The notes beneath the pieces are model-generated. The model had not been told where the DNA came from, searched no databases, and saw only the letters and a program-made list of their open reading frames with translations. This document shows positions 32,138-38,638 of a DNA stretch of 38,638 nt, in pieces; position 1 is the stretch's first letter; each line of letters starts with the position of its first letter. The DNA comes from Opitutia bacterium (GTDB lineage Bacteria; Verrucomicrobiota; Verrucomicrobiia; Opitutales; Opitutaceae): NCBI GenBank assembly GCA_003142955.1, contig PLOH01000107.1:1-38638 (forward strand). The letters run 5' to 3'. The position numbers and the translations under genes were made by a program.

Positions 32138-32206
32138 GTGTGGCGGGATCGCCGGATCCCGCCATTTTTAGAAATGTGGCGGGGTACGGCGACCCCGCCT
32201 TACAGC
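32138..32206. repeat. Double hairpin repeat of the GGCGGGRT type
   Basis: Two stems stand in tandem: GGCGGGAT/ATCCCGCC (32142-32149 with 32156-32163) and GGCGGGGT/ACCCCGCC (32178-32185 with 32192-32199). Compared with 13867-13937 the G-type and A-type stems are in swapped order, while the CCGACT flank after the second stem is in the same orientation. It lies between convergent genes. Confidence 0.85.
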
Positions 32207-32212
32207 CGACTC

Positions 32213-32986
32213 TCAAGATCCACCGCTGCTGTTGTCGATCCCCTCGGCATGGCCGGCGCCTGACCCGGCCACGGCCAGATAGACGAGAAATGCGCCAAGG
32301 CCCACCGCCAGCATGACGGCCATGCCGGCGGCGAGCGTTTGCGTTGACGCCCACACCAGCGGCGCCACCACGGCGGTGGCGATGGCATTGCCGGAAGTCT
32401 GGACGAAACTCTGGCAGGAGGCGGCAAGACCGCGCTGGTCCGGAAACAAATCCAAGGCCATCAGCGTCAGGCTGGGCATCGCCAGCGCCGAGCCGGCAAA
32501 GTAGACGAAGATCGGCGCCACGCTCCATGGCAGCCCGGGCGGCGCGACCACGTTGAGGATGACATTGGCCGCCGCTGCAAAGATCATGATCCCATACGCC
32601 CACCAGACGGTCTGGCGCCGGGAGAGACGCCCGGCGAGGCGTCCGGACAGCCAGGCGCCGGTCACGATGCCCGACGTCGACGGGCCGAACAACCAGAGGA
32701 AGCCAGTTTCGCTCACGTGCAGGTGCTGGATCAGGAAGACCGGGGCCGCGACAATGTAAATGAACACCGCGGCGAAATTGAACGTTACGGCGATGGATAA
32801 TGCGACAAACGGAGCCGTCCGCAGTACTCGCCAATAGGACTGCAGGAGGAACCTGGGGTTCATCGGCTGGCGCCGTTCCTGCGGCAGAGTCTCCGGCAGC
32901 GACCGCCAACACACCAGCCAGACGCCTCCGGTAAACACCACCACGAATGCGAACACGGCGCGCCAGCCGAACCAGACATGCAGCCA
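32213..32986 (-). pseudogene. 5'-truncated MFS transporter (Bcr/CflA-type drug or sugar exporter)
   Basis: The open frame reads WLHVWFGWRAVFAFVVVFTGGVWLVCWRSLPETL at its start, which matches the end of helix 5 and helix 6 of Bcr/CflA-type MFS transporters. It then has six further hydrophobic helices including SGRLAGRLSRR (loop 8-9-like) and IFVYFAGSALAMPSLTLMAL. An in-frame TGA lies at 32990-32992 just before WLHVWFGW, and the roughly 150 N-terminal residues (helices 1-5) are not found in the 135 nt up to the GH13 gene in any frame. It is therefore a broken gene, or at best a half-transporter starting at an internal ATG. The upstream GH13 gene, same strand, may once have been its partner. Confidence 0.8.
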
Positions 32987-33121
32987 ACATCACCGCCAGC
33001 CCGCGGTGATGGCGCGCAGTCGATTCGGTCGTCGCCGTCATCGGAACCGCGCACGATGGAGGGTTCCACCGCCCGCGACAATACCCATCGCCCAACCGTT
33101 TCCTGCGAAGCTGGAAACTGC

Positions 33122-34795
33122 CTAATCGATCCCGACCACCGCGTAGCTGACTGCGGGCAACTTCACGGTCCACCCTCGGGCGTCGTCTTGAAATGCTTCG
33201 GCTTCGCCGGCGAGCTTCCGCACCTCCGAGAATTTGACGGTGGCCGGCAGCCGCACTTCGCACGGCCGGGCCGCCGGGTTGACCGCCACCAGGATCCGCT
33301 CCCGGCCGCTCGATCGTTCATAGACAAACGGCACTTCGCCGGTGCGCGCCACGACGGCGGCAAACGCTCCGCTCGCCTGCAGCGCCGGATGGGCCTGCCG
33401 CAGCGCGATGAGCGCGCGCACGGTGTTCAACGTCGAGTGCGGATCGCCCTCCTGCGCCGCCACGGTGGGACGGTCTGCCGCAGAATCGATGGGGAGGTAA
33501 AGCCGATCGGCTGACGCCGCCGAGAATCCGGCGTTGGGCGACGCATCCCACTGCATCGGGGTGCGCGCGCCGGTTCGCCCGAATCCGCCTTCCTTCGACG
33601 GCAAACCCGCCACCGACCGCAGGCCGATCTCGTCACCATAGTAGATAAACGGCACGCCGGGCATCGTCAGCAGGAAGGCATAGGCCACATCGAGTTCGCG
33701 GGGATCCTTGCCGTCACCCAACCGCGGAACCGTGTCATGATTGCCCGTGGGAATGGCGATGAAACCGTGATCCCTGGTCGCTGCGTAGAGCGGTTCGAAT
33801 TCATCCAGAAACCGGCGGATGTCGCCACGACCGCTCGAATCAAAGAACGCCGTCGCCTCCGGCGTAGTCGGCCGGAAGAGGGATTTGTACCCGGGTTTGC
33901 TGAACGGCAGGAGGAAATCCATATGGAAGCCCGCCGGGATTGCGACCCGAGGCTCCGACCACTCGGAGACCAGCGCCCGATCCGGATACTCGCGGTCCAT
34001 CCACGCCCGGAACTCATGCCAGAGCGCAGCGGTGGCGCGACCGTCCGGATCGTTCTTCACCAGCGAACCGGCCATGTCGACGCGGAACCCGCTCGCGCCA
34101 AGATCGAACCAGAACCGCATGATCTTCTTCAATTCCTCCCGCACGGCGCGGGGGCCGGGCGCGTCGACCGGTTGCTGCCAGGGCAATTTGGGATCGGGCT
34201 GCGCATAGCCGTAGTTCAGCGCCGGCTGGAAACAGAAGAAGTTGGGAATGTAGTTGGCATCGCGTTCGGCGGCGCCCACCACGACCTGCTGGTTCGGCGC
34301 GGACCAGGTCCACACGCTGTCGGTCCAGATATACCAATCCGTGTAACGATTGCGTTCGTGGCGCTGGGATTCGCGATACCAGGGATGCTGGTCGGAGGTG
34401 TGACCCGCCACCAGGTCCAGCATGACGCGGAGGCCCAGCTTGCGCGCCTCGGCGAAGAGCGTCCGCAGATCTTCGTTGGTACCGTACCGCGGCGCGACCC
34501 GGTAAAAATCCGAAATATCATACCCGGCGTCGCGAAACGGCGATTCAAAGCACGGGTTGATCCAAAGTGCCGTCACGCCGAGACTGTGCAGATACGGCAG
34601 TTTCTCGATGATCCCGCGGAGATCCCCAATCCCATCGCCATTCGTGTCGAGGAATGACTGGGGATAGATCTCGTAAAAAACCGCGTGTTCGAGCCAGTCG
34701 GATGCGGGAGACGATTCGGCGGCACTCATGATCGGCGGACCGAAACACAGAGTGGCAGCAATGGCGAGGACCAGGCGTTGACCAGTGGAGTGCAT
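33122..34795 (-). CDS. Secreted GH13 alpha-amylase-family glycosidase
   Basis: This 557-residue enzyme acts on alpha-glucosides. Residues 1-25 form a signal peptide (LVLAIAATLCFGPPIMSA), so it is exported. The GH13 motifs are all present: DLVAGHTSDQH at 127-137 (region I, with AGH in place of the usual VNH, histidine kept), GFRVDMAGS with nucleophile D240, LVSEWSEP with acid/base E278, and GNHDT with D354. The YEIYPQSFLDTNGDGIGDLRGI start is typical of oligo-1,6-glucosidase, alpha-glucosidase and trehalose-synthase groups. The C-terminal beta domain is complete. Substrate not resolved. Neighbours are a broken MFS transporter downstream and, upstream, a xylose-isomerase-like and a Gfo/Idh gene on the same strand, a likely catabolic unit. 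Confidence 0.9.
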   Translation of the reverse strand: MHSTGQRLVLAIAATLCFGPPIMSAAESSPASDWLEHAVFYEIYPQSFLDTNGDGIGDLRGIIEKLPYLHSLGVTALWINPCFESPFRDAGYDISDFYRVAPRYGTNEDLRTLFAEARKLGLRVMLDLVAGHTSDQHPWYRESQRHERNRYTDWYIWTDSVWTWSAPNQQVVVGAAERDANYIPNFFCFQPALNYGYAQPDPKLPWQQPVDAPGPRAVREELKKIMRFWFDLGASGFRVDMAGSLVKNDPDGRATAALWHEFRAWMDREYPDRALVSEWSEPRVAIPAGFHMDFLLPFSKPGYKSLFRPTTPEATAFFDSSGRGDIRRFLDEFEPLYAATRDHGFIAIPTGNHDTVPRLGDGKDPRELDVAYAFLLTMPGVPFIYYGDEIGLRSVAGLPSKEGGFGRTGARTPMQWDASPNAGFSAASADRLYLPIDSAADRPTVAAQEGDPHSTLNTVRALIALRQAHPALQASGAFAAVVARTGEVPFVYERSSGRERILVAVNPAARPCEVRLPATVKFSEVRKLAGEAEAFQDDARGWTVKLPAVSYAVVGID

Positions 34796-34845
34796 GGAAA
34801 GGAGCCGGGCGCGGCGGGCGGCATGGTTGGCGGAACCGGGGCCGA

Positions 34846-35718
34846 TCAGGTTGCGTGTTCGGCGGAGCGGATGGCCCGGGCAACCGCGGCTCGCGTCGCC
34901 CGCGCCGTGCGCGCGGCCGCTTCCTCCGCCGGCAGCGCGTTGAGCTCCGCATCAAACGGCTCTGCCGTCACCGGCCCGTCGTAGCCCGCGTCGGCCAGCG
35001 CCTGCATGAAACCGTCGAGGTCAATCACCCCGGTCGCGCCGGGAAGTTTCCGGCGATTGTCGATGAGTTCCGTTCGGGGAACTCCCGATGGCGCGTCATT
35101 GACATGGACCTGCACGATGAATTCACGCCTGAGACCGTGCAATTCCTCGCGCGTCCCCTTCGCGCAATGCCAGTGCCAGGCATCGAGCAACAAGCCGCAA
35201 TTGGAGCCGATCGCCTGCGCCAGTTCCGAGATCGTCGCCACGGAATGGACAAACGGGTGCTGGAAACTCCGCAGCGAGGTCTCGGGACCGATGAACTCCA
35301 GGCCGAGGCGGACGCCATGCTCCGCGAGTAGCTTCGCCACCGGCTGGAAGCGTTCGACGTGAAATCTGAAATTGGCATCGAACACGAGCGCGTCGCTTCC
35401 GGGCAGGATCCACATGCCGGCGCGCCGCGCGCCCAGAGCGCGGGCGGTGGCCAACAGGGGCGGGAGCCGTCCAAGCCAGTCGCGCCACTCGGCGTCCGTC
35501 ACCTGGTACGGCACAAAGGGAAGGTTCCACGCCCCGATCCGCAGGCCGTGGTGAATGAAAAGTTCGCGCACCGCCGGCGCACCGTGCGCCACGACCTCAT
35601 CGTGCAGCGCCGTCAGCGCGGCGTCGTAGCCGCTGAATCCATGGCGCTCCGCCAGCGGGAGCCCCTCGCGAAGCGAAACCTTGATGCCCACATGGCCGGG
35701 ATTGAAGGAGGAGAACAT
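34846..35718 (-). CDS. Xylose-isomerase-like TIM-barrel sugar phosphate isomerase/epimerase
   Basis: This 290-residue protein belongs to the AP_endonuc_2/xylose isomerase-like family. Barrel strand ends carry the expected metal ligands: LGLEFIGPE near 157 (Glu), GLLLDAWHWHCA near 196 (Asp, His), VQVHVNDAPSG near 220 (His, Asp), and PVTAEPFDAELN near 267 (Glu). The protein would isomerise or epimerise a sugar, sugar acid or inositol derivative. It lies 9 nt after the Gfo/Idh/MocA gene on the same strand; this pair is a classic layout in carbohydrate catabolism, where the oxidoreductase makes a keto sugar that the isomerase accepts. The gene downstream is the GH13 enzyme. Confidence 0.85.
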   Translation of the reverse strand: MFSSFNPGHVGIKVSLREGLPLAERHGFSGYDAALTALHDEVVAHGAPAVRELFIHHGLRIGAWNLPFVPYQVTDAEWRDWLGRLPPLLATARALGARRAGMWILPGSDALVFDANFRFHVERFQPVAKLLAEHGVRLGLEFIGPETSLRSFQHPFVHSVATISELAQAIGSNCGLLLDAWHWHCAKGTREELHGLRREFIVQVHVNDAPSGVPRTELIDNRRKLPGATGVIDLDGFMQALADAGYDGPVTAEPFDAELNALPAEEAAARTARATRAAVARAIRSAEHAT

Positions 35719-35727
35719 CGCAGGAAT

Positions 35728-36804
35728 TCAGGTTGAAAACTTCGCCTTGAGTTCGCCGGCCGCAAGCATCGACAGCATCGCGCACTTGCCCGGCCGCAGC
35801 GGCAGATCGACCCGCCCACGACGTCGCGATGATTCGTGGGTGGCAAAGATAATCTCGGTGGCGCGAAGCGCGCGTTCGGCCGCCAACTGCGGGACGGTGC
35901 CCGCGTCGAGGCAGGCGAGGATGTCCGCAATTCCGCGGTAGATCGCCTTGTCGTCATGAATGTTCTCGCCCGTGTCGATCACCTTCCAGCCGGCGTGGCC
36001 GTAGGGGCGGAAGCGCAGCCAGGGCGCGTCAAAGAGGATCTCGATGACGCCCTGCTCGCCCGTGAGCCGCAAGAGGCACCCGAGCTCGGCGTGCTGATAA
36101 CCAAAATGATAGACTGCCCGCACGCCGTTCTGAAACCGGAATTCGGAGAGGCCGTGCCCCGCGTTGATCGCGCCGAACACCTTGGTTGCGCCGCGCATAT
36201 CGATCTGGCCCAGCACCCATTCGGCGGGGGTGTCGCCGTTGAAATAAAACATCAGGTCGAGCACGTGCGTGCCGGCGTCGGCGAGGTTGTGCCACGCGCC
36301 CTCGATTGCGACCAGGCGTCCGATTGAGCCGCCGTCGATCATCTGTTTTGCCTTCAGCAGCGGCAGGTTGAACCGGCGTTGATGGTTGATCGCAAGCCGG
36401 ACGCCGTGTTTCCGGCAGGCCCGGTCCATGCGCAGGCAAGCGTCCCAATGAATGTCCATGGGCTTCTCGCACACGATCACCCGCGGGCGGAGCCGCGCCA
36501 CGGCGCACACGACCTCGGCATGAAGGTGGGGCCACAAGCAGACGCTCACGACGTCGGGACGAACCTCGCGCATCATCTTGCGGTAGTCGGCAAAGACCGC
36601 CGCCTTGGGATTGTGCGCGGCGACAAACGCCTCGGCGTTCTCCCGGCTGAGATCGGCCACGGCGGCCAGCTCGCACCGTCCGGAGGCCGTGTAGCCGGCC
36701 ATGTGCCGGTGTCCCATGCCGAATCCCGTGGCGCCGACGGCGCCGCGCGGTCGTCCACAGCCAATGATGGCCACCTTGAGCAGGGGGGTATGCTTGATCG
36801 TCAT
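35728..36804 (-). CDS. Gfo/Idh/MocA-family oxidoreductase
   Basis: This 358-residue protein has an N-terminal Rossmann fold starting KVAIIGCGRPRGAVGATGFGMGHRHMAGY, in which the glycine-rich loop is extended by about 10 residues relative to the usual GxGxxG. The family motif CEKPMD is at 112-117, and DAGTHVLDLMFYF holds the catalytic-histidine segment of the C-terminal domain. It would oxidise a sugar or sugar-alcohol hydroxyl with NAD(P). The frame is open upstream to 36963, but the extension covers part of the MITE-like element; the ATG at 36804 (MTIKHTPLLKVAIIG) is preferred. It is the first gene of the minus-strand trio and is divergent from the AGE-family gene. Confidence 0.86.
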   Translation of the reverse strand: MTIKHTPLLKVAIIGCGRPRGAVGATGFGMGHRHMAGYTASGRCELAAVADLSRENAEAFVAAHNPKAAVFADYRKMMREVRPDVVSVCLWPHLHAEVVCAVARLRPRVIVCEKPMDIHWDACLRMDRACRKHGVRLAINHQRRFNLPLLKAKQMIDGGSIGRLVAIEGAWHNLADAGTHVLDLMFYFNGDTPAEWVLGQIDMRGATKVFGAINAGHGLSEFRFQNGVRAVYHFGYQHAELGCLLRLTGEQGVIEILFDAPWLRFRPYGHAGWKVIDTGENIHDDKAIYRGIADILACLDAGTVPQLAAERALRATEIIFATHESSRRRGRVDLPLRPGKCAMLSMLAAGELKAKFST

Positions 36805-36862
36805 GAGCCGGTAATGTAAGGCCTTAGCAGTGCGAGGCGACACCGTTTTCATGAAATCGGGG

Positions 36863-36977
36863 CACGGTCTTTTGTTTTGAGACACCATCGTGCGAACCCA
36901 CGGCGGGACGCCCGTGCCACGTAGCATGGGCGTCCCGCCCATGTCAGAGGAGACTCGGTCCAAAACAAAAGACCGTG
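36863..36977. mobile_element. 115-bp MITE-like element with perfect TIRs and target duplication
   Basis: Perfect 17-bp terminal inverted repeats, CACGGTCTTTTGTTTTG (36863-36879) and CAAAACAAAAGACCGTG (36961-36977), are flanked by a perfect 10-bp direct repeat GAAATCGGGG (36853-36862 and 36978-36987). The centre holds a GC-rich hairpin (GGCGGGACGCC...GGCGTCCCGCC, about 36902-36939). No coding sequence fits, so it is non-autonomous and would need a transposase elsewhere in the genome. The duplication length suggests a cut-and-paste DDE transposase; the IS family is not assigned. It lies in the divergent promoter region between the Gfo/Idh and AGE genes. Confidence 0.85.
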
Positions 36978-37059
36978 GAAATCGGGGAGAGCGTGGCCCA
37001 TCAACTCTTGCCTCCGGCTCGCCGATCGTCGAAACTCCGGAACAACGTCCTGCGGAACT

Positions 37060-38448
37060 ATGAAACCAAATCTGTTCATCATCGCCTTCGCTCTAACGGG
37101 TACTCCAGGGCTGTGTGCCACCGGACAGCCGGCCTCCGGCGCGGCGGCAGGCGCTCCTGCCCCATCGCCCCTTGCCGTATCCTCGCCGCAGGGACCCGAT
37201 GTGTCGTCGGCGGATCTGGCCTCCTTCCGTTCGCATATCGCGGCCGAACTTCAGAACGACATCCTGCCGTTCTGGCTGAAGTACACTCGGGACCGTGAAC
37301 GCGGGGGCTTTTACGGGGAAATCAGCAACGATTTGGTGATCAATAAAAACGCCCCCCGCGGCGCGCTGCTGACCTCCCGCATTCTCTGGACTTTCTCCTC
37401 CGCCTACCGGCAGTACCACGATCCGGCGTGCCTCGAAATGGCCCGCTGGGCCTACGACGACCTGCTGACGAAATTCTGGGACGAAGAACAGGGCGGACTC
37501 TATTGGTCGATCAAAGCCAACGGCAAACCGCTCGACACCCGGAAAGTGGTTTACGGTCAGGCGTTCGGCATTTACGCGCTGGCGGAATTTCACCGCGCCA
37601 CGGGCGACCGCGCGCCGCTCGATCGCGCGATTGCGCTGTATCGAACGCTCGAGTCCCACGGTCATGATGTTGCCCAACGCGGCTATTTCGAGGAGTACAC
37701 CCGGGAGTGGAAGCGCCTGTCCTATTCAGAACGCAGCCTTGTCAGTCCCTTGGGATCAAAATCCCAGAACACCCTTCTGCACGTGATGGAAGCCTACGCG
37801 AACCTCCTGCGAGTCTGGCCCGATCCGGAGCTGCGCGGCAATCTGAACGACCTCGTGGACGTGATGCTGACGCGCGTCCTCAATCCCGCCAACCATCACC
37901 TGCGCCTGTTCCTCGCCGACGACTGGACGCCGCGCTCCGACGAGATTTCGTTCGGCCACGACATTGAATTCAGCTGGCTGCTCCTCGAGACCGCCGAGGT
38001 GCTGGGCGATCACGATCTGATCGCGCGAACCAAAACCGTCGCCGTGGAAATCGCCCGCGCCACGCTGGCCGAAGGCGTGGACGCCGACGGCGCGCTGCTG
38101 TCGGAAGCCGGTCCCAAGGGCCTGACGAACACGCACAAGGAATGGTGGCAGCAAGCGGAGGCGGTGACCGGCTTTTTCAACGCCTACCAACTGTCCGGCG
38201 ATCCCCGGTTTCTCCAGGCCTCCCGGCACGCCTGGGATTTCATCGAAGCCCACGTAATCGATCGGACGCACGGCGAGTGGTACAACCTTCTGGCCCGGGA
38301 CGGCACCGTTCTTTCGCCGGACAAGGTCAGCCTCTGGAAATGCCCCTATCACGACGGGCGGACCTGCATGGAGATGGTCGAGCGCCTCACCTTGGTGTTG
38401 TCCGCTCCGCCTCTGGAAAAGCAGCCGGCCGCGGCTCCGGCCAATTGA
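37060..38448 (+). CDS. Secreted AGE-family epimerase (cellobiose/mannobiose 2-epimerase-like)
   Basis: This 462-residue protein has a signal peptide (LFIIAFALTGTPGLCAT) and a low-complexity Ala/Pro linker to about 45, then the (alpha/alpha)6-barrel of the N-acylglucosamine 2-epimerase family. The candidate catalytic residues are all present: NTLLHVMEAY (H241), GHDIEFSWLLLE (H300, E303), KEWWQQAEAVTGF, and KCPYHDGRTCMEM (H431), corresponding to the histidines used for 2-epimerisation in cellobiose 2-epimerases. Cellobiose 2-epimerase is normally cytoplasmic, so export to the periplasm is unusual. It may process disaccharides released by exported glycosidases. It is divergent from the Gfo/Idh gene. 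Confidence 0.88.
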   Translation: MKPNLFIIAFALTGTPGLCATGQPASGAAAGAPAPSPLAVSSPQGPDVSSADLASFRSHIAAELQNDILPFWLKYTRDRERGGFYGEISNDLVINKNAPRGALLTSRILWTFSSAYRQYHDPACLEMARWAYDDLLTKFWDEEQGGLYWSIKANGKPLDTRKVVYGQAFGIYALAEFHRATGDRAPLDRAIALYRTLESHGHDVAQRGYFEEYTREWKRLSYSERSLVSPLGSKSQNTLLHVMEAYANLLRVWPDPELRGNLNDLVDVMLTRVLNPANHHLRLFLADDWTPRSDEISFGHDIEFSWLLLETAEVLGDHDLIARTKTVAVEIARATLAEGVDADGALLSEAGPKGLTNTHKEWWQQAEAVTGFFNAYQLSGDPRFLQASRHAWDFIEAHVIDRTHGEWYNLLARDGTVLSPDKVSLWKCPYHDGRTCMEMVERLTLVLSAPPLEKQPAAAPAN

Positions 38449-38508
38449 TCGCCACGAGCCGAATCAGGGCTGGCAAATTCTCGGCCGCGCCTACGCGTAC
38501 CCCTCCGT

Positions 38509-38564
38509 CGTAGGGGCGCAGGCTTGCTGCGCCCATATCTGAAGGCGCGACAAGATCGCGCCCC
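38509..38564. repeat. Double hairpin repeat (GGGGCGCAGGC...GCGCGACAAGATCGCGC type), copy 2
   Basis: GGGCGCAGGCTTGCTGCGCCC forms one stem and GGCGCGA-CAAGA-TCGCGCC the second. It is a close copy, in the same orientation, of the repeat at 22513-22577. The remaining bases to the window end show nothing recognisable. Confidence 0.85.
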
Positions 38565-38638
38565 GAAGACGATGGAATACATACCGGCAGACCCGAGAAC
38601 GATCCGGCCCTGGCTCTTAGCCGAAACGATGCAGTCGG

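Noticed and set aside
1-38638. tRNA, rRNA, integrase or attachment sites marking a genomic island
   Set aside because: None recognised. Mobility is shown only by the IS1182 remnant, the MITE-like element and the repeat families.

Overview
The window looks like a chromosomal segment of a high-GC Gram-negative bacterium, most plausibly a member of the Verrucomicrobiota (Opitutae-like). This placement is an inference from gene content (LPS-type heptose and rhamnose pathways, secreted GH13 and AGE enzymes, a Gfo/Idh/MocA plus xylose-isomerase-like pair, an IS1182-type transposase) and from intergenic GGCGGGRT-type hairpins. No rRNA or other taxonomic marker is present. Most of the window is one large surface-polysaccharide or glycoprotein-glycan locus.

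Layout. Positions 1-3678 hold a very large DUF2142-type membrane protein, perhaps cut at its 5' end by the window edge. A methyltransferase on the minus strand (3975-4940) and a decayed partial copy of the first gene (5071-5866) follow. A compact minus-strand operon (10322 down to 5977) encodes an NAD-dependent sugar epimerase, a polytopic GT2 glycosyltransferase, a methyltransferase, a TylF-like O-methyltransferase and a second methyltransferase, mostly with overlapping stop/start codons. A paralogous epimerase is divergent at 10796. A HEPN/MNT-type toxin-antitoxin-like pair (11874-12897) with a perfect 16-bp palindrome in front, an SDR dehydrogenase, a GtrA protein and a DegT-aminotransferase stub follow.

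From 14777 to 20559 lies a nearly complete GDP-D-glycero-alpha-D-manno-heptose module: HddA kinase, HddC guanylyltransferase, GmhA isomerase, GmhB phosphatase, and a transaldolase-family protein that could supply or drain sedoheptulose-7-phosphate, with a Gfo/Idh oxidoreductase in front. Next come a GT2, a tyvelose-epimerase-like SDR and the dTDP-L-rhamnose set rfbC-rfbD-rfbB-(IS remnant)-rfbA, then a GT2-GT4 fusion glycosyltransferase. From 30177 to the end the theme becomes saccharide processing: a secreted 641-aa protein of unclear family, a 5'-truncated MFS transporter, a secreted GH13 amylase-family enzyme, a xylose-isomerase-like protein, a Gfo/Idh/MocA oxidoreductase and a secreted AGE-family (cellobiose/mannobiose 2-epimerase-like) protein.

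The most unusual signals are non-coding. (1) Degenerate, periodic pyrimidine-rich tracts end 0-5 nt before the start codons of at least six genes: period about 6 (CACTTT-like) before 10796, 12994 and 14551, and period about 8 (CGCTTTCC-like) before 16020, 17536 and 18542. These starts lack a Shine-Dalgarno sequence, whereas the accessory genes nearby have one. (2) The period-8 motif also occurs in the opposite orientation (GGAAAGCG-like) just after the preceding stop codons, and the two orientations bracket a four-helix-bundle (23S-rRNA-IVP-like) gene. (3) A perfect 18-bp inverted repeat sits inside the first codons of gmhB. (4) A 115-bp MITE-like element with perfect 17-bp terminal inverted repeats and a perfect 10-bp target duplication lies between two divergent genes. 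(5) An internally deleted IS1182-type transposase is bracketed by a perfect 18-bp inverted repeat and splits the rfb genes.
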